Origin: Planctomycetales bacterium
GTDB lineage: Bacteria; Planctomycetota; Planctomycetia; Planctomycetales; Planctomycetaceae
Direction of reading: 5' to 3'
Assembly (NCBI GenBank): GCA_028285345.1
Contig: JANQPT010000029.1
Coordinates: forward strand, 1 to 64,000
DNA length: 64,000 nt
A program made the translations under genes and the position numbers. This document shows, in pieces, positions 36,416 through 46,114 of the stretch (within the stretch, counting starts at the first letter, position 1; every line of letters begins with the position of its first letter). The notes beneath the pieces were generated by a model. That model saw only the letters and a list, made by a program, of their open reading frames with translations, ran no database searches and was not told the origin of the DNA.

Positions 36416-38743
36416 ATGCGAGGATACAGTTGTCAAACGGCGGCCCGCAGTTGCGTGATCGCCGGAATGTTGGTGTTGTCGTTCTCCCTGCGGTTACATG
36501 CCGAATCGTACGTCTATATCTCCGTCGGCGGCGAAAAACGGATCGCGATCTACAAAATGAACGAACAGGACGGTTCGCTCTCGCATTATGCCAACCTCGA
36601 AGTGCCCGGCGGCGTGGGGGCGATGGATGTCGATCCCGCACGGAAGTTCTTGTTTACCAACATGGGCGCATCAAAGCAGTTGGGCAGTTTCGCGATCGAC
36701 CAAGCAACCGGCAAGCTGACGCCGCTCAGCACGACCGACACCGGGCAATCCGCCGCGTACGTAAAGGTCGACCACACCGGCAAGTACTTGCTGACCGCCT
36801 ATTACGGAGCGGGCCAAGTCGCGGTGCACAAAATCGGCCCAGATGGCAAGCTGGGGGCCGAGCCGCTGCAAATCGTGAAGACCGCGCCCAAGGCGCATGC
36901 CATTGTGCCGGATCCCTCCAACCGATTCGTGTTCGTCCCGCACACCGGGCCGAACTTGATCTATCAGTTCGCCTTCAATTCCCGCGTAGGGAAACTGACT
37001 CCCAATTCCGTCCCCACCGTCAAGACCCCCGTTGAAGACGAACCGCGGCATATCGCCTTTCATCCAAAACTCGATTTCGCCTACGTCGACAACGAAAAGG
37101 GCAACAGCGTCACCGCGTTTCGCTTCGACGCTTCGCGGGGAACATTAACCGCCACGCAAACTGTTTCCTCAGTTCCAGACGACTTCACGGAGACAAGTCA
37201 CTGCGCTGACATCGAGGTCACGCCGTCGGGTAGATTCGTCTACACGTCCAATCGCGGCCACGACAGCATCGCCGGCTACGCGATCAATCCCGAAAACGGT
37301 TCGATCACGTCGATCGGGCAGACGCCGACCGAGGAGCGGCCGCGATCGTTCAATATCGATCCCTCCGGCCACTTTCTCTACGCCGCGGGACAGTCGAGCG
37401 GCAAGTTGGCCGCCTATCGGCTCGACGGCGCGACCGGCAGCCTGAGCCGCTTCGCCACTTATGAAGTCGGCCCCGGCCCCGGCTGGGTGCAGGTCGTGAA
37501 GATGCCGGAAAAACAAGCCAAGTTCACACCAAATTACGATGAATCCAAAGTCCCCGACTATGACCTGCCCGATCCGCTCAAGACCGCCGACGGCAAACGT
37601 GTGACCGACGCCAGAACCTGGTTCGAAACCCGACGGCCCGAAATTCTGCAGTTGTTCGAAGAACATGTCTACGGCCGCAGCCCCAGTCGGCCACCGGAAA
37701 TGAGCTTCGAGGTCACGTCCATCGATAAGAACGCGATGCAGGGCAAGGCGACCCGCAAGGAAATCACGGTCCACTTCACCGGCGACAAGGACGGTCCGAG
37801 CATGACCATCTTGCTCTACGTTCCCAACAAGACAAAAGGTCCCGCGCCGACGTTCCTGGGACTCAACTTTTACGGCAACCACAGCGTTCAGGATGACCCC
37901 AAGATCACAATTTCCAAGGCGTGGATGCGGCCCAGCAAGGACGACGGCGTCGTCGAGAATCGGGCGACGGAGAAATCGCGCGGCACCAATTCCGGACGCT
38001 GGTCGGTCGACCGCGTGATATCCAACGGCTACGGCATTGCCACGATCTATTGCGGCGACCTCGATCCGGACTTTCACGACGGCTTTCAAAACGGCGTCCA
38101 TCCGTTGTACTACAAGAAAGGCCAGACCACTCCCGAAGACAACGAGTGGGGAACAATCGGCGCCTGGGCCTGGGGGCTGAGCCGCGCGTTGGACTATTTC
38201 GAAACCGATGAAGACGTCGATCATCGCCGAGTCGCCGTGATGGGACATTCGCGGCTGGGCAAAACCGCCCTCTGGGCCGGCGCCCAGGATCAACGATTTG
38301 CGCTGGTGATCTCAAACAATTCAGGCTGCGGCGGAGCGGCACTCAGCCGGCGACGTTTTGGGGAAACAGTCCGGCGAATCAACACTGCGTTCCCGCACTG
38401 GTTCTGCGGCAATTTCAAGAAGTATAACGACAACGAAGACGCACTGCCGGTCGATCAACACTTGCTGGTAACGCTCATCGCGCCCCGCCCCGTCTACATC
38501 GCCAGCGCCGAGCGGGACCGCTGGGCGGACCCCCGCGGCGAATTTTTGACCGCCAAATATGCCGAACCGGTCTACCGTCTGTTGGGCGCCGAAGGGCTGG
38601 GCGCCACAGAAATGCCGGGAATCAACCAGCCCGTGATGGGCACCATCGGCTATCACATCCGCAGCGGCCGGCACGATGTGACCGATTACGACTGGGAGCA
38701 GTATGTGAAGTTTGCCGATCGGCATTTGCGGGGAAACAAATAA
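36416..38743 (+). CDS. Secreted lactonase beta-propeller fused to a CE15-like esterase
   Basis: The 775-aa protein has a signal peptide ([19 protein letters not shown]). Residues about 28-360 form a seven-bladed propeller of the 6-phosphogluconolactonase/muconate cycloisomerase type ([35 protein letters not shown]). Residues about 380-775 are an alpha/beta hydrolase like glucuronoyl esterase CE15: nucleophile in [15 protein letters not shown] (about 605), an acidic AERDRW near 700 and the terminal His in [11 protein letters not shown]. Together these suggest processing of sugar lactones and hemicellulose ester links outside the cell. GAGGAA precedes the ATG; 155 in-frame codons upstream were rejected because they read through a repeat. 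Confidence 0.85.
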   Translation: MRGYSCQTAARSCVIAGMLVLSFSLRLHAESYVYISVGGEKRIAIYKMNEQDGSLSHYANLEVPGGVGAMDVDPARKFLFTNMGASKQLGSFAIDQATGKLTPLSTTDTGQSAAYVKVDHTGKYLLTAYYGAGQVAVHKIGPDGKLGAEPLQIVKTAPKAHAIVPDPSNRFVFVPHTGPNLIYQFAFNSRVGKLTPNSVPTVKTPVEDEPRHIAFHPKLDFAYVDNEKGNSVTAFRFDASRGTLTATQTVSSVPDDFTETSHCADIEVTPSGRFVYTSNRGHDSIAGYAINPENGSITSIGQTPTEERPRSFNIDPSGHFLYAAGQSSGKLAAYRLDGATGSLSRFATYEVGPGPGWVQVVKMPEKQAKFTPNYDESKVPDYDLPDPLKTADGKRVTDARTWFETRRPEILQLFEEHVYGRSPSRPPEMSFEVTSIDKNAMQGKATRKEITVHFTGDKDGPSMTILLYVPNKTKGPAPTFLGLNFYGNHSVQDDPKITISKAWMRPSKDDGVVENRATEKSRGTNSGRWSVDRVISNGYGIATIYCGDLDPDFHDGFQNGVHPLYYKKGQTTPEDNEWGTIGAWAWGLSRALDYFETDEDVDHRRVAVMGHSRLGKTALWAGAQDQRFALVISNNSGCGGAALSRRRFGETVRRINTAFPHWFCGNFKKYNDNEDALPVDQHLLVTLIAPRPVYIASAERDRWADPRGEFLTAKYAEPVYRLLGAEGLGATEMPGINQPVMGTIGYHIRSGRHDVTDYDWEQYVKFADRHLRGNK

Positions 38744-38750
38744 CACTGCA

Positions 38751-39980
38751 ATGCACCCGCTCCTCTCTGACGACGAAGTCCGCCAATTCATCGCCGCACA
38801 ACTTCCAGACAGCGACTTTGCGGGCAAACGCGTACTGCTCATCGTCCCCGACGCCACGCGGACGGTACCGCTGCCGTTACTATTCGCGGCTGTTCACGAA
38901 AAACTGCGTAGTGTCGCTACAAAGGTCGACGTGCTCGTCGCTCTCGGCACGCACCCACCGATGCCCGAAGCGGACATCTGCAAATTGTTGGGGATCAGCG
39001 AAGACGACCTCACCGGGCGCTATGCCGACGTTGAGCTGTTCAATCACGAATGGGATCAGCCGGAACGTCTGATGACGTTGGGAACACTATCTGAAGAGGA
39101 TACGAACGAAATCTCCGGCGGCCTGCTCACGGAGGCCGTTCCGGTCAGCATCAACCGCCGCATCACTGATTACGACGTGCTCCTCGTTTTGGGACCGGTA
39201 TTTCCACACGAAGTCGTCGGCTTTTCCGGCGGGAACAAGTATTTCTTTCCCGGCATCGCCGGGCCGGAAATCTTGAATTTCTTTCATTGGCTCGGTGCGC
39301 TAATCACCAATGCGGAAATCATCGGCGTCAAACAGACACCGGTGCGGCAGGTGGTTGACCGGGCGGCGGCTATGATTCCCGTCGAGCGCCGCTGCTTGGC
39401 GTGTGTGGTTTCGCCGGGCGCCGGTTTGTATGGCCTCTCCTATGGGACTCCCGAAGTCGCCTGGAATGACGCGGCCGATCTCTCCGCTCAAGTGCATATC
39501 ACGCGTGTGGCACGGCCGTTTCAAACGGTCCTCTCCTGCGCCCCGCCGATGTACGACGAATTGTGGGTCGCCGGCAAATGCATGTACAAACTCGAACCGG
39601 TCGTCGCCGACAGCGGAGAGTTGATCATCTACGCGCCGCACATGTCCGAGATTTCCATCACGCACGGCAATTTGATCGAGCAGGTCGGCTACCATGTCCG
39701 CGACTACTTTACCGCTCAGCCGGAGCGTTTTGCGGACATCCCCCGCGGAGTGTTGGCGCATTCCACGCACGTCCGCGGCGGCGGAAGCTACGTCGAAGGC
39801 GTCGAATCACCGCGTGTTCGCGTGACGCTCGCCAGCGGCATTCCGCGCGATACGTGCGAGCGAATCAATCTCGGCTACCGCGATCCGGCCGAGATCAATA
39901 TCGAAGATTTCGCCGATCGCGAAGACGAGGGGGTGTTATTGGTTCGCAAAGCGGGCGAAATGTTGTACCGTCTGGAATAA
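38751..39980 (+). CDS. LarA-family (lactate racemase-like) protein
   Basis: The 409-aa protein belongs to the LarA/DUF2088 family. Visible motifs are VPDATRTVPL (about 32-41), VALGTHPPM (about 63-71) and PHEVVGFSGGNKYFFPGIAG (about 156-175); in LarA the corresponding His and Lys anchor the nickel-pincer nucleotide cofactor. Members racemise or epimerise alpha-hydroxy acids, and sugar-acid epimerases are known besides lactate racemase. It starts 7 bp after the lactonase-CE15 stop, so it is clearly in the same operon. A sugar-derived aldonate or uronate is therefore a reasonable substrate. No larB/C/E cofactor genes are present here. Confidence 0.85.
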   Translation: MHPLLSDDEVRQFIAAQLPDSDFAGKRVLLIVPDATRTVPLPLLFAAVHEKLRSVATKVDVLVALGTHPPMPEADICKLLGISEDDLTGRYADVELFNHEWDQPERLMTLGTLSEEDTNEISGGLLTEAVPVSINRRITDYDVLLVLGPVFPHEVVGFSGGNKYFFPGIAGPEILNFFHWLGALITNAEIIGVKQTPVRQVVDRAAAMIPVERRCLACVVSPGAGLYGLSYGTPEVAWNDAADLSAQVHITRVARPFQTVLSCAPPMYDELWVAGKCMYKLEPVVADSGELIIYAPHMSEISITHGNLIEQVGYHVRDYFTAQPERFADIPRGVLAHSTHVRGGGSYVEGVESPRVRVTLASGIPRDTCERINLGYRDPAEINIEDFADREDEGVLLVRKAGEMLYRLE

Positions 39981-39999
39981 CCAAACCGACCGCTTGCGG
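39981..39999. repeat. Inverted fragment of repeat family C
   Basis: These 19 bp are the exact reverse complement of the closing hairpin and flank of copy 3 (CCGCAAGCGGTCGGTTTGG). The fragment begins right after the larA-like stop and may serve as an intra-operon stem. Confidence 0.6.
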
Positions 40000-40053
40000 C
40001 CGCAACCAACGTTTCCGGCCTGCCTATCGACCCCTCGCATTTAGCACACACCC

Positions 40054-40848
40054 ATGACCGACGTACAAACTGAGACCACCCGGCGGCTCGACGCCGCGCT
40101 CGCTGCAACCGCCGCAGCCGCCGAGTTTATCATGCCCTACTTCCAGTCGCCCGAACTGGCCGTCGAGAGCAAGTCGGACGAAAGCCCAGTCACCGCCGCC
40201 GACAAAGGCGCGGAGGAACTGTTACGGAAGCAAATCCTGGACATGTTTCCCGACGACAGTTTTCTGGGCGAAGAATTCGACGATGTCGACGGCACGAGCG
40301 GCTTTCGCTGGATCGTCGATCCCATTGACGGGACCAAGTCATTCATTCACGGCGTGCCGCTGTTTGGTACGCTGGCAGGATTGGAATACGGCGACGAGTT
40401 GGTCGCCGGCATCAGCCGTTTTCCCGCATTGAACGAAGTCGTCTATGCCTCGCGCGGAAACGGCGCCTGGTGGCAACAGGGTGAGGGCGATCCGCGGCTC
40501 GCGAAGGTGAGCGACGTGGCCGATTTGTCGCAAGCCCTGTTCTGCACGACGACGATCACCGGCTGGGAAAAGATCGGCCGCGTGCAGGCCTTTCACGATC
40601 TGTGTGAAAGATCAAAACTCGTCCGCGGCTGGGGCGACTGTTACGGGCACATTCTGGTAGCGACCGGCCGTGCCGAAGTGATGGTCGACCCGCAACTGAG
40701 CGCCTGGGATTGTGCGGCGCTGATCCCCATCATGGTCGAAGCGGGGGGCGATTTTGTCGATTGGCAGGGCCGCCGAACGATGCACAGCAGCAACGGTTTT
40801 TCCGTGAACGGAATGCTCAAAGAGGATATATTGGAAATCTTGCGATAA
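40054..40848 (+). CDS. Inositol-monophosphatase family phosphatase, HisN-like
   Basis: The 264-aa Mg-dependent phosphatase has the family metal-site motifs GEEFDDVDG (about 70-78), WIVDPIDGTKSFIHGVP (about 87-103) and WDCAALIPIMVEAGG (about 215-229). The sequence around the second motif is like HisN-type histidinol-phosphate phosphatases of actinobacteria and plants. An inositol or sugar monophosphate substrate cannot be excluded. It lies 73 bp after the LarA homologue and 74 bp before a symporter in the same direction, so it may belong to that sugar-acid operon and not to histidine synthesis. Confidence 0.85.
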   Translation: MTDVQTETTRRLDAALAATAAAAEFIMPYFQSPELAVESKSDESPVTAADKGAEELLRKQILDMFPDDSFLGEEFDDVDGTSGFRWIVDPIDGTKSFIHGVPLFGTLAGLEYGDELVAGISRFPALNEVVYASRGNGAWWQQGEGDPRLAKVSDVADLSQALFCTTTITGWEKIGRVQAFHDLCERSKLVRGWGDCYGHILVATGRAEVMVDPQLSAWDCAALIPIMVEAGGDFVDWQGRRTMHSSNGFSVNGMLKEDILEILR

Positions 40849-40922
40849 GGAATTCCTCAGGCAACGACGATGGCGGTCGCGCGTAACCGTTGCGCCGCAA
40901 TGCGTCTCATTGAAAAAGAAAT

Positions 40923-42569
40923 ATGTTGGCAACTCCCGCCCCACCCCATGACGGACTTGGATACCTCGACTTGACGGCGGTGGTCCTGTACCTGCTGGGG
41001 ACGGTTGGCATCGCATTGTATTTTGCGCGGCGGCAGGCATCGACGGAGGAATTCTTCCTGGGCGGCCGCAGCGTCCCCTGGTTTGCGGTCGGCCTCAGCA
41101 TTATGGCCACGCTGATGTCGACAATTTCCTACTTGTCGATGCCGGGCGAGCTGATCAGCAAGGGAATTACGATGCTGCTCGGCATTATCGCCTTTCCGCT
41201 CAACGTGCTGGTGATCTTTACGCTGTTCGTCCCGTTTTTTATGCGGCTGCGGCTGACCAGTGCGTATGAATACCTCGAGCTGCGCTTCAATTATGCGGCC
41301 CGTGCGATGGGCGCTTCACTGTTCATCTTCATGCGGCTGGGCTGGATGGGCGTCGTGGTCTACACGTCGTCATTGGCGCTGACGGAAATGACTCGTGGCC
41401 AGGTTCCTGAGCAGTATCAGACGTCGCTGATCTATTTCATGATTGCCGGCGTGGGGCTGTTCGCCACGTTGTACACCGTCATTGGCGGTCTCCGCGCCGT
41501 CATCTGGACTGACGTCGTGCAGTTTTTAGTGCTGCTGGGTGGAACACTGATCACGCTGGCTTACGTCGCCGTCTCAACCAATTCCGGACCGGCTCAGTGG
41601 TGGGAAACTGCCTCGGAGGTGACCGCCCAGCATACCCGCCCGCCGATCTTGCCTGCAGCCATCACCGAAGAGCGTACGATTCTCTGGGCGGTCAGCATGG
41701 TCTTTTTCTGGACGATTTGCACACACGTCTCCGATCAAGTGGTGCTGCAACGATACTTCGCCACGTCGTCGCTCAAATCCGCCCGCAGGAGCTATTTGCT
41801 GGCGGCCGGCGCGGACCTGCTCGTTCTAATTCTGCTTGCGCTGTGCGGATTGGCATTGCTGGCCTTTTATATCCAGCACCCGACGTATCTGCCGATTGAT
41901 GCTGAGACCGGCGCCCATCACTTGCCGTCATCCACCAAGTTTTCCGACAAGGTCTTTCCCTACTTCATCGGCCACCAACTCCCCACCGGCGTCGGCGGCG
42001 TCATCTTGGCGGCGCTGATTGCCGCGGCAATGTCCAGTATCGACTCCGGCGTGAATTCCGTCTCCGCTGTAATCACCAAGGACTTTTTCGCCCGACTCTA
42101 TCCTAAAGGGAGCGGGAAAATGAGCGAGTTGGCCTTAGCCAAAACACTCACATTTACGATCGGAGTCTGCTCGACGGGCGTCGCCTGCGGCGTGGCCTAT
42201 GTCGTGATCTCACGCGGCATCAATATCTTCGAGGTGATGCAGCCCGCGTTCAACATGTTTCTGGGGCCGTTGGCCTCGCTGTTTGTGATTGGCATGTTTT
42301 TGCCACGCTGCACGGCCCATTCAACGTTGCCGGCGGTGCTGGCGGGCATTGCCCTGGCGATCATTTGGAGTTATTGGAAGCCGATCTTCGGCACCGACGT
42401 CGCCCCCTCGTTCGCCCTCGCCGTCGCTGCCCCGTTTTTGACTTCACTTTCCCTAGCAGCACTGCTGGGAGTCCTCCTGAATCCGGGCGGAACACATTCC
42501 GGATCGAGGTATACGTGGTACAACATCATCAAGCACGGCCAACCTGCATCGGACGTCACCGAGGCTTAA
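40923..42569 (+). CDS. Sodium:solute symporter (SSS family)
   Basis: The 548-aa integral membrane protein has about 13 hydrophobic segments. It shows SSS features: GRSVPWFAVGLSIMATLMST near the first core helix, with the conserved Ser/Thr of the Na+ site, the GGLRAVIWTDVVQFLVLLGG motif near 182-201, and MSSIDSGVNSVSAVITKDFF near 374-393. It should import an organic solute, probably a sugar or carboxylate, with Na+. The operon context points to the substrate of the LarA-like and lactonase enzymes. No strong Shine-Dalgarno sequence is seen before ATG 40923. Confidence 0.9.
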   Translation: MLATPAPPHDGLGYLDLTAVVLYLLGTVGIALYFARRQASTEEFFLGGRSVPWFAVGLSIMATLMSTISYLSMPGELISKGITMLLGIIAFPLNVLVIFTLFVPFFMRLRLTSAYEYLELRFNYAARAMGASLFIFMRLGWMGVVVYTSSLALTEMTRGQVPEQYQTSLIYFMIAGVGLFATLYTVIGGLRAVIWTDVVQFLVLLGGTLITLAYVAVSTNSGPAQWWETASEVTAQHTRPPILPAAITEERTILWAVSMVFFWTICTHVSDQVVLQRYFATSSLKSARRSYLLAAGADLLVLILLALCGLALLAFYIQHPTYLPIDAETGAHHLPSSTKFSDKVFPYFIGHQLPTGVGGVILAALIAAAMSSIDSGVNSVSAVITKDFFARLYPKGSGKMSELALAKTLTFTIGVCSTGVACGVAYVVISRGINIFEVMQPAFNMFLGPLASLFVIGMFLPRCTAHSTLPAVLAGIALAIIWSYWKPIFGTDVAPSFALAVAAPFLTSLSLAALLGVLLNPGGTHSGSRYTWYNIIKHGQPASDVTEA

Positions 42570-42633
42570 GCTAGTCCACGGTTTGCGTTGACGTTCCAAT
42601 CAACTACGCCATCACCCAAGGAATTCGCAGAAT

Positions 42634-43083
42634 ATGCACCCTCAATCTGCCCGCGCCCGCCGGTTCATCGCCCGAAGTGCAGTCGTCGTCCTTTCCGCAG
42701 GCGTGATTCTCTCGGCCTTGATGCTGACGACTGGATCCCTCCGTGCAGAAGACCAGGAACCATTGAGAGTCAAGCTGGTCATTGATTACAATGACGGTGT
42801 CGAAAAACACTTTAAGGAAATCCCTTGGAAAAAAGGAATGACGGTGCTGGACGCGATGAAACATGCGCGCAAAAGTCCGCACGGGATTACCTTTGACTAC
42901 ACCGGCAGCGGATCGACCGCATTCTTGACCAAAATTGACGACCTGAAGAACCAAGGCGGCGGCAAGAACTCCAAGAACTGGATTCTTCGCGTAAATAAAA
43001 AGCTGTCGACCAAAGGTTTTGGGGTCTATGAATTAAACGCCAAGGATGTGGTCCGCTGGCGATTTGAGAAATTCAAGATATAA
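42634..43083 (+). CDS. Secreted DUF4430 (transcobalamin C-terminal-like) protein
   Basis: The 149-aa protein has a signal peptide (about residues 12-40, ending SLRAED). The domain reads VKLVIDYNDGVEKHFKEIPW, GMTVLDAMKHARK and NWILRVNKKLSTKGFGVYEL, the DUF4430 pattern shared with the small domain of transcobalamin and intrinsic factor. It may hold a ligand such as a corrinoid on the periplasmic side. AAGGA precedes the ATG. The DUF6580 membrane gene begins 21 bp after its stop, so the two probably work together. Confidence 0.8.
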   Translation: MHPQSARARRFIARSAVVVLSAGVILSALMLTTGSLRAEDQEPLRVKLVIDYNDGVEKHFKEIPWKKGMTVLDAMKHARKSPHGITFDYTGSGSTAFLTKIDDLKNQGGGKNSKNWILRVNKKLSTKGFGVYELNAKDVVRWRFEKFKI

Positions 43084-43104
43084 ATCGTAATGGAAGGATG
43101 CGCA

Positions 43105-43662
43105 ATGAATCGCGAAGTTGTCGCGAAAGTCGGAACGTTCTTCGTCCTGATCGGCCTCTGCGCCGCGGTGCGATTGATTCCCCACCCCCCGAATTTCACC
43201 CCGGTCGCATCCGCCGCCATCTTTGCGGGCTTCTATTATCGAAATCGGGTAATCGCCTGCCTGCTTCCATTACTCGCCGTGCTCGTCAGTGACGTCATTC
43301 TGGGCAGCTACTCGTTGACGGTCATGACGGCGGTCTACGCGTCGCACCTGCTGCCTGTCGTGCTGGGGATACTTCTGGCCCGACGCTTGACTGCCTGGCG
43401 AATCTTTGTCTGCGCGTTCGCGGCGGCCGTTTTGTTTTACTTGGGGACAAACCTCGCTGTTTGGTGCTCCGGCGTACTCTACGAACGCACCGCCGCAGGC
43501 CTGCTCGCCTGCTACACTGCGGGCCTGCCCTTTTTCCAGCATACGCTGATGGGAAACCTGTTTTTCTGCATCCTGATCTTCGGCGGCTATGCCGTCGCGC
43601 AGGCCGTCACGGACTACCTGGATCAACGCCGCATGATCCCGCACCCGGTCCGCAAACGATGA
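43105..43662 (+). CDS. DUF6580 membrane protein, ECF S-component-like
   Basis: The 185-aa protein has five or six membrane helices. It opens with RLIPHPPNFTPVASAAIFAG, the hallmark of DUF6580, and ends with a short basic tail. The size and topology resemble substrate-binding S components of energy-coupling transporters. ATG 43105 is preceded by GGAAGGA at proper spacing; ATG 43090 would add five residues but lacks a site. Pairing with DUF4430 suggests uptake of a cofactor such as cobalamin (inference). No A/T components are in the window. Confidence 0.8.
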   Translation: MNREVVAKVGTFFVLIGLCAAVRLIPHPPNFTPVASAAIFAGFYYRNRVIACLLPLLAVLVSDVILGSYSLTVMTAVYASHLLPVVLGILLARRLTAWRIFVCAFAAAVLFYLGTNLAVWCSGVLYERTAAGLLACYTAGLPFFQHTLMGNLFFCILIFGGYAVAQAVTDYLDQRRMIPHPVRKR

Positions 43663-43888
43663 CCGCCCGACTGCGGCTCGTCACAATCTGCGGGAATTTC
43701 GGTGGTCCCGATTCGCCCCCCGCACATGAGTGAAAATCAGAAAAACTCACAACCTGCGGCATTGAACGCGCGTTAGCCAATCGCTAGAATTCCAGTTCAA
43801 GCAAATCGAGTCAACGCTAATATCGCGCGGACGGATTTCGATTCAATTCTGAGACCGACTCCGCCGATATTGAAAAAGTTGTCCATTA

Positions 43889-43962
<74 letters not shown>

Positions 43963-43972
43963 CTACAAAAAG

Positions 43973-44005
43973 CCGTGACCACTATTTGGTCACGGTTCTT
44001 TTTTT
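43973..44005 (+). terminator. Intrinsic terminator after tRNA-Asp
   Basis: The perfect 8-bp stem CCGTGACC/GGTCACGG (43973-43980, 43988-43995) with a 7-nt loop is followed by TTCTTTTTTT. Confidence 0.92.
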
Positions 44006-44237
44006 GGACAGCATGCAAACTCGCGGCCGGACTTCGTGGCCTCCCATCGCAACGTTCGAGAAATCAAGACCGGATCCTGTATCGTACCGGGCTCCGCGAT
44101 GGGCCGAATCCGTGCAGCGATTGATCAGGCACGCTTCCTGTTCTGGTTCCGGCGGCAGATCAACGTGGACGGTCGGTCCGCCGATGAGTATGCTGAACTG
44201 CGAACGCCTCGCGAACCCGTCTTGGGAGGGAACTGCG

Positions 44238-45143
44238 ATGAAGATGATCGCTATGCTCGCGGTCGCCGGAGTATGCTGGCACTCGGCGTGTGGTGCGCAG
44301 GAGAGTCGATCGCCATCGGAGCAATCGCGGCCACAGGGCGAGTCGAAGCAAAAGCCCGGTGCGAACGACGGCCAAAGTGACACGACCTTGGCCGATCTCT
44401 CAGACGCAGAAAAGCTGTACATTTCGTATCGGCAACGGCATTCCAATAAACCGCTCCCGCTGGTCACTGGACCGACCCGCAAGGGCCAGTCGCCAATCGA
44501 CAGTCTGAGGTCCGAAGACAGGCCCAAAAAATTGCCCAGTATGGTCCTGACTTACGGCGACCTGGCGAAACTCGCCAACAAGGGGTTCGCGGGAAAATTC
44601 GTTCGCGTCAAGCTCGACGTCAACAAAGTGATTGACGACGACGAAATGCTGGCCGGCCAAGAAAATTTGTGGATCGAAGGCGTCGACACGGGCGAGCATG
44701 AAGCAGGTTCTGCGGTCGACTTGCACGGCAAAACGTTCGTGATTGTCGGCAAGAAAAAAACGGACGCGAACCGCAAGGTGAAACATCTCGTCGTGGTGGA
44801 CACCAAGAAATTGGACAACCTGGTCTATGTGATTCAACGAGCGGACAAGTTTCGCGAATGGCACGACACCGCTGGCAAAGTTCTTTTGGTCGCGACGTTT
44901 GTCGACTTCAACAAGAACAAAGTCCTGTTGAGAGACCGTGACGGTAAGGTCTCCAGATTCTCGCCGCATCAGTTGAGCGAAGAGGACCGGAAGTGGTTTC
45001 AGACTGAGCAGCGACGCCGCAGCGCACAGAAAAGACGCGCGGCCAGCCGCCGCAGTGCTCAGAGAAATGCTCTGCGGAACCCAGGCTCAAACGGCAAGCG
45101 CAGACAGATTCCCCGCAAGGGTACGATTCGCGTCCGCAAATAG
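44238..45143 (+). CDS. Secreted SHD1-domain protein
   Basis: The 301-aa protein has a signal peptide (MKMIAMLAVAGVCWHSACGA). A disordered Ser/Gln/Pro-rich stretch follows, then a beta domain near 100-200 (KFVRVKLDVNKVIDD; GKTFVIVGKKKTD). Next comes an SHD1 (Sla1 homology 1) domain near 215-270 (FREWHDTAGKVLLVATFVDF; LLRDRDGKVSRFSPHQLSEE). The C-terminal 40 residues are strongly basic. SHD1 domains are expanded in planctomycetes and their ligand there is unknown. GGGAGGG lies before ATG 44238; the frame is open 84 codons upstream, but that part overlaps the tRNA terminator. Confidence 0.85.
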   Translation: MKMIAMLAVAGVCWHSACGAQESRSPSEQSRPQGESKQKPGANDGQSDTTLADLSDAEKLYISYRQRHSNKPLPLVTGPTRKGQSPIDSLRSEDRPKKLPSMVLTYGDLAKLANKGFAGKFVRVKLDVNKVIDDDEMLAGQENLWIEGVDTGEHEAGSAVDLHGKTFVIVGKKKTDANRKVKHLVVVDTKKLDNLVYVIQRADKFREWHDTAGKVLLVATFVDFNKNKVLLRDRDGKVSRFSPHQLSEEDRKWFQTEQRRRSAQKRRAASRRSAQRNALRNPGSNGKRRQIPRKGTIRVRK

Positions 45144-45146
45144 ACT

Positions 45147-45305
45147 CGTAACGTCGCCGAAACTCCGACTCGCTATCGGCAGAATCAACAGTGCTTGTGA
45201 CACGTTTGGAGAGGCAGACAATGAGCGAGAACCAAGACGTATTGTGACCAGGGCCGCCAGCCTTCTTGACGCAGCGACCGTCGAGCATACAGTTCAAACG
45301 CAGTA
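45147..45305 (+). pseudogene. Degenerate partial copy of the downstream lipoprotein-type gene
   Basis: The frame read through this gap contains FGEADNEREPRRIVTRAASL followed by LDAATVEH. The lipoprotein 300 bp downstream has FEQADDEREQRRAITAIGRV then GAAAQDE at the same place. No start codon or signal peptide precedes it, and the frame runs in from the preceding gene. Best explained as a decayed tandem duplicate. Confidence 0.4.
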
Positions 45306-45369
45306 GACCTCAATCGCAGTATACAAGAGTGTTGTTTCATTTCTCACTCTTTTCTCACGAGGTGATGCG

Positions 45370-45729
45370 ATGAACGCGAGGTTGAAAACGGGGATGTTAT
45401 TGTTTCTGGCAGTCTGCGTACTCTCGGGATGCCCGCCGGCAGCGCCGGGAGTTCCACCAGCCGGCGGTTTTGCCGCCAATCGGGCCAAACCGCGGCCCTC
45501 CGCCGACGTGATCAAGACTCACTGGGAGAGATTTGAACAAGCAGATGATGAGCGGGAACAAAGGCGGGCAATCACTGCAATTGGGCGGGTTGGTGCCGCT
45601 GCTCAAGACGAAATCCCCAAACTGCAGAAGATCGCTGACGGCGAAAACTATCAGGAAAAAGTTCGCCAGGCTGCCAAGTCGGCAATTGAGAGAATCGAGA
45701 ACTCGGTGAACGAAGACCCGGACGAGTAA
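45370..45729 (+). CDS. Small lipoprotein with HEAT-like helices
   Basis: The 119-aa protein has a lipoprotein signal: LLFLAVCVLSGC with the lipobox Cys at residue 21. A Pro/Gly-rich linker and a two- or three-helix domain follow (REQRRAITAIGRVGAAAQDE; KVRQAAKSAIERIEN) that looks like one HEAT/PBS repeat. GAGGTGATGCG lies directly before the ATG. It is likely anchored to a membrane facing the periplasm. The repeat resembles those of the giant kinase ectodomain, but this is a general similarity. Its degenerate sister lies immediately upstream. Confidence 0.8.
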   Translation: MNARLKTGMLLFLAVCVLSGCPPAAPGVPPAGGFAANRAKPRPSADVIKTHWERFEQADDEREQRRAITAIGRVGAAAQDEIPKLQKIADGENYQEKVRQAAKSAIERIENSVNEDPDE

Positions 45730-45732
45730 TCA

Positions 45733-46114
45733 ATGTGACACCGCTTGCTGCGATTCCACCTGCGATGCGTCGCGACGCCCCTTCCCCTTATGGGGAAGCG
45801 CGAATTGGAGAGAGCATAGTCAACGGCGAATATTGGAACGTCTCGCAGCAATTGCCAGGAGTGGCGTAACATCCAGTAACCAGCCCGTCGGAGCCGGCCA
45901 CTCTGCTGACTTCCATCCGGCTCGCGGGCGTTCTTGCTGCACTATTCTCGCGATGCGCTTCGCGCCCGCCGGCGCGTTGTTCAATTCCACTCCGGATCTC
46001 GCTGGTAAAACCGACCTCGGACGAATTCTGCGCGCACACCACGCCAGTCGTTGACCTGGAGATCGCTGATTCAAATTACCACTTACGCTGCGAGCGAAGA
46101 ATTCCAGGTCAACA
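45733..46114. other. Intergenic region without a recognised gene
   Basis: The region contains a hairpin CTTCCCCTTATGGGGAAG (about 45779-45796). It also has a perfect 11-bp inverted repeat, GTTGACCTGGA (46050-46060) and TCCAGGTCAAC (46103-46113). Minus-strand ORFs here overlap in two frames and look non-coding. Confidence 0.5.

Noticed and set aside
37169-38293. 374-aa ORF antisense to the lactonase-CE15 gene
   Set aside because: It lies wholly inside a well-supported gene in high-GC sequence and has no family resemblance.
45788-46074. Minus-strand ORFs of 84 aa in two frames
   Set aside because: Two overlapping frames of equal length with no Shine-Dalgarno site or family signal; probably non-coding.
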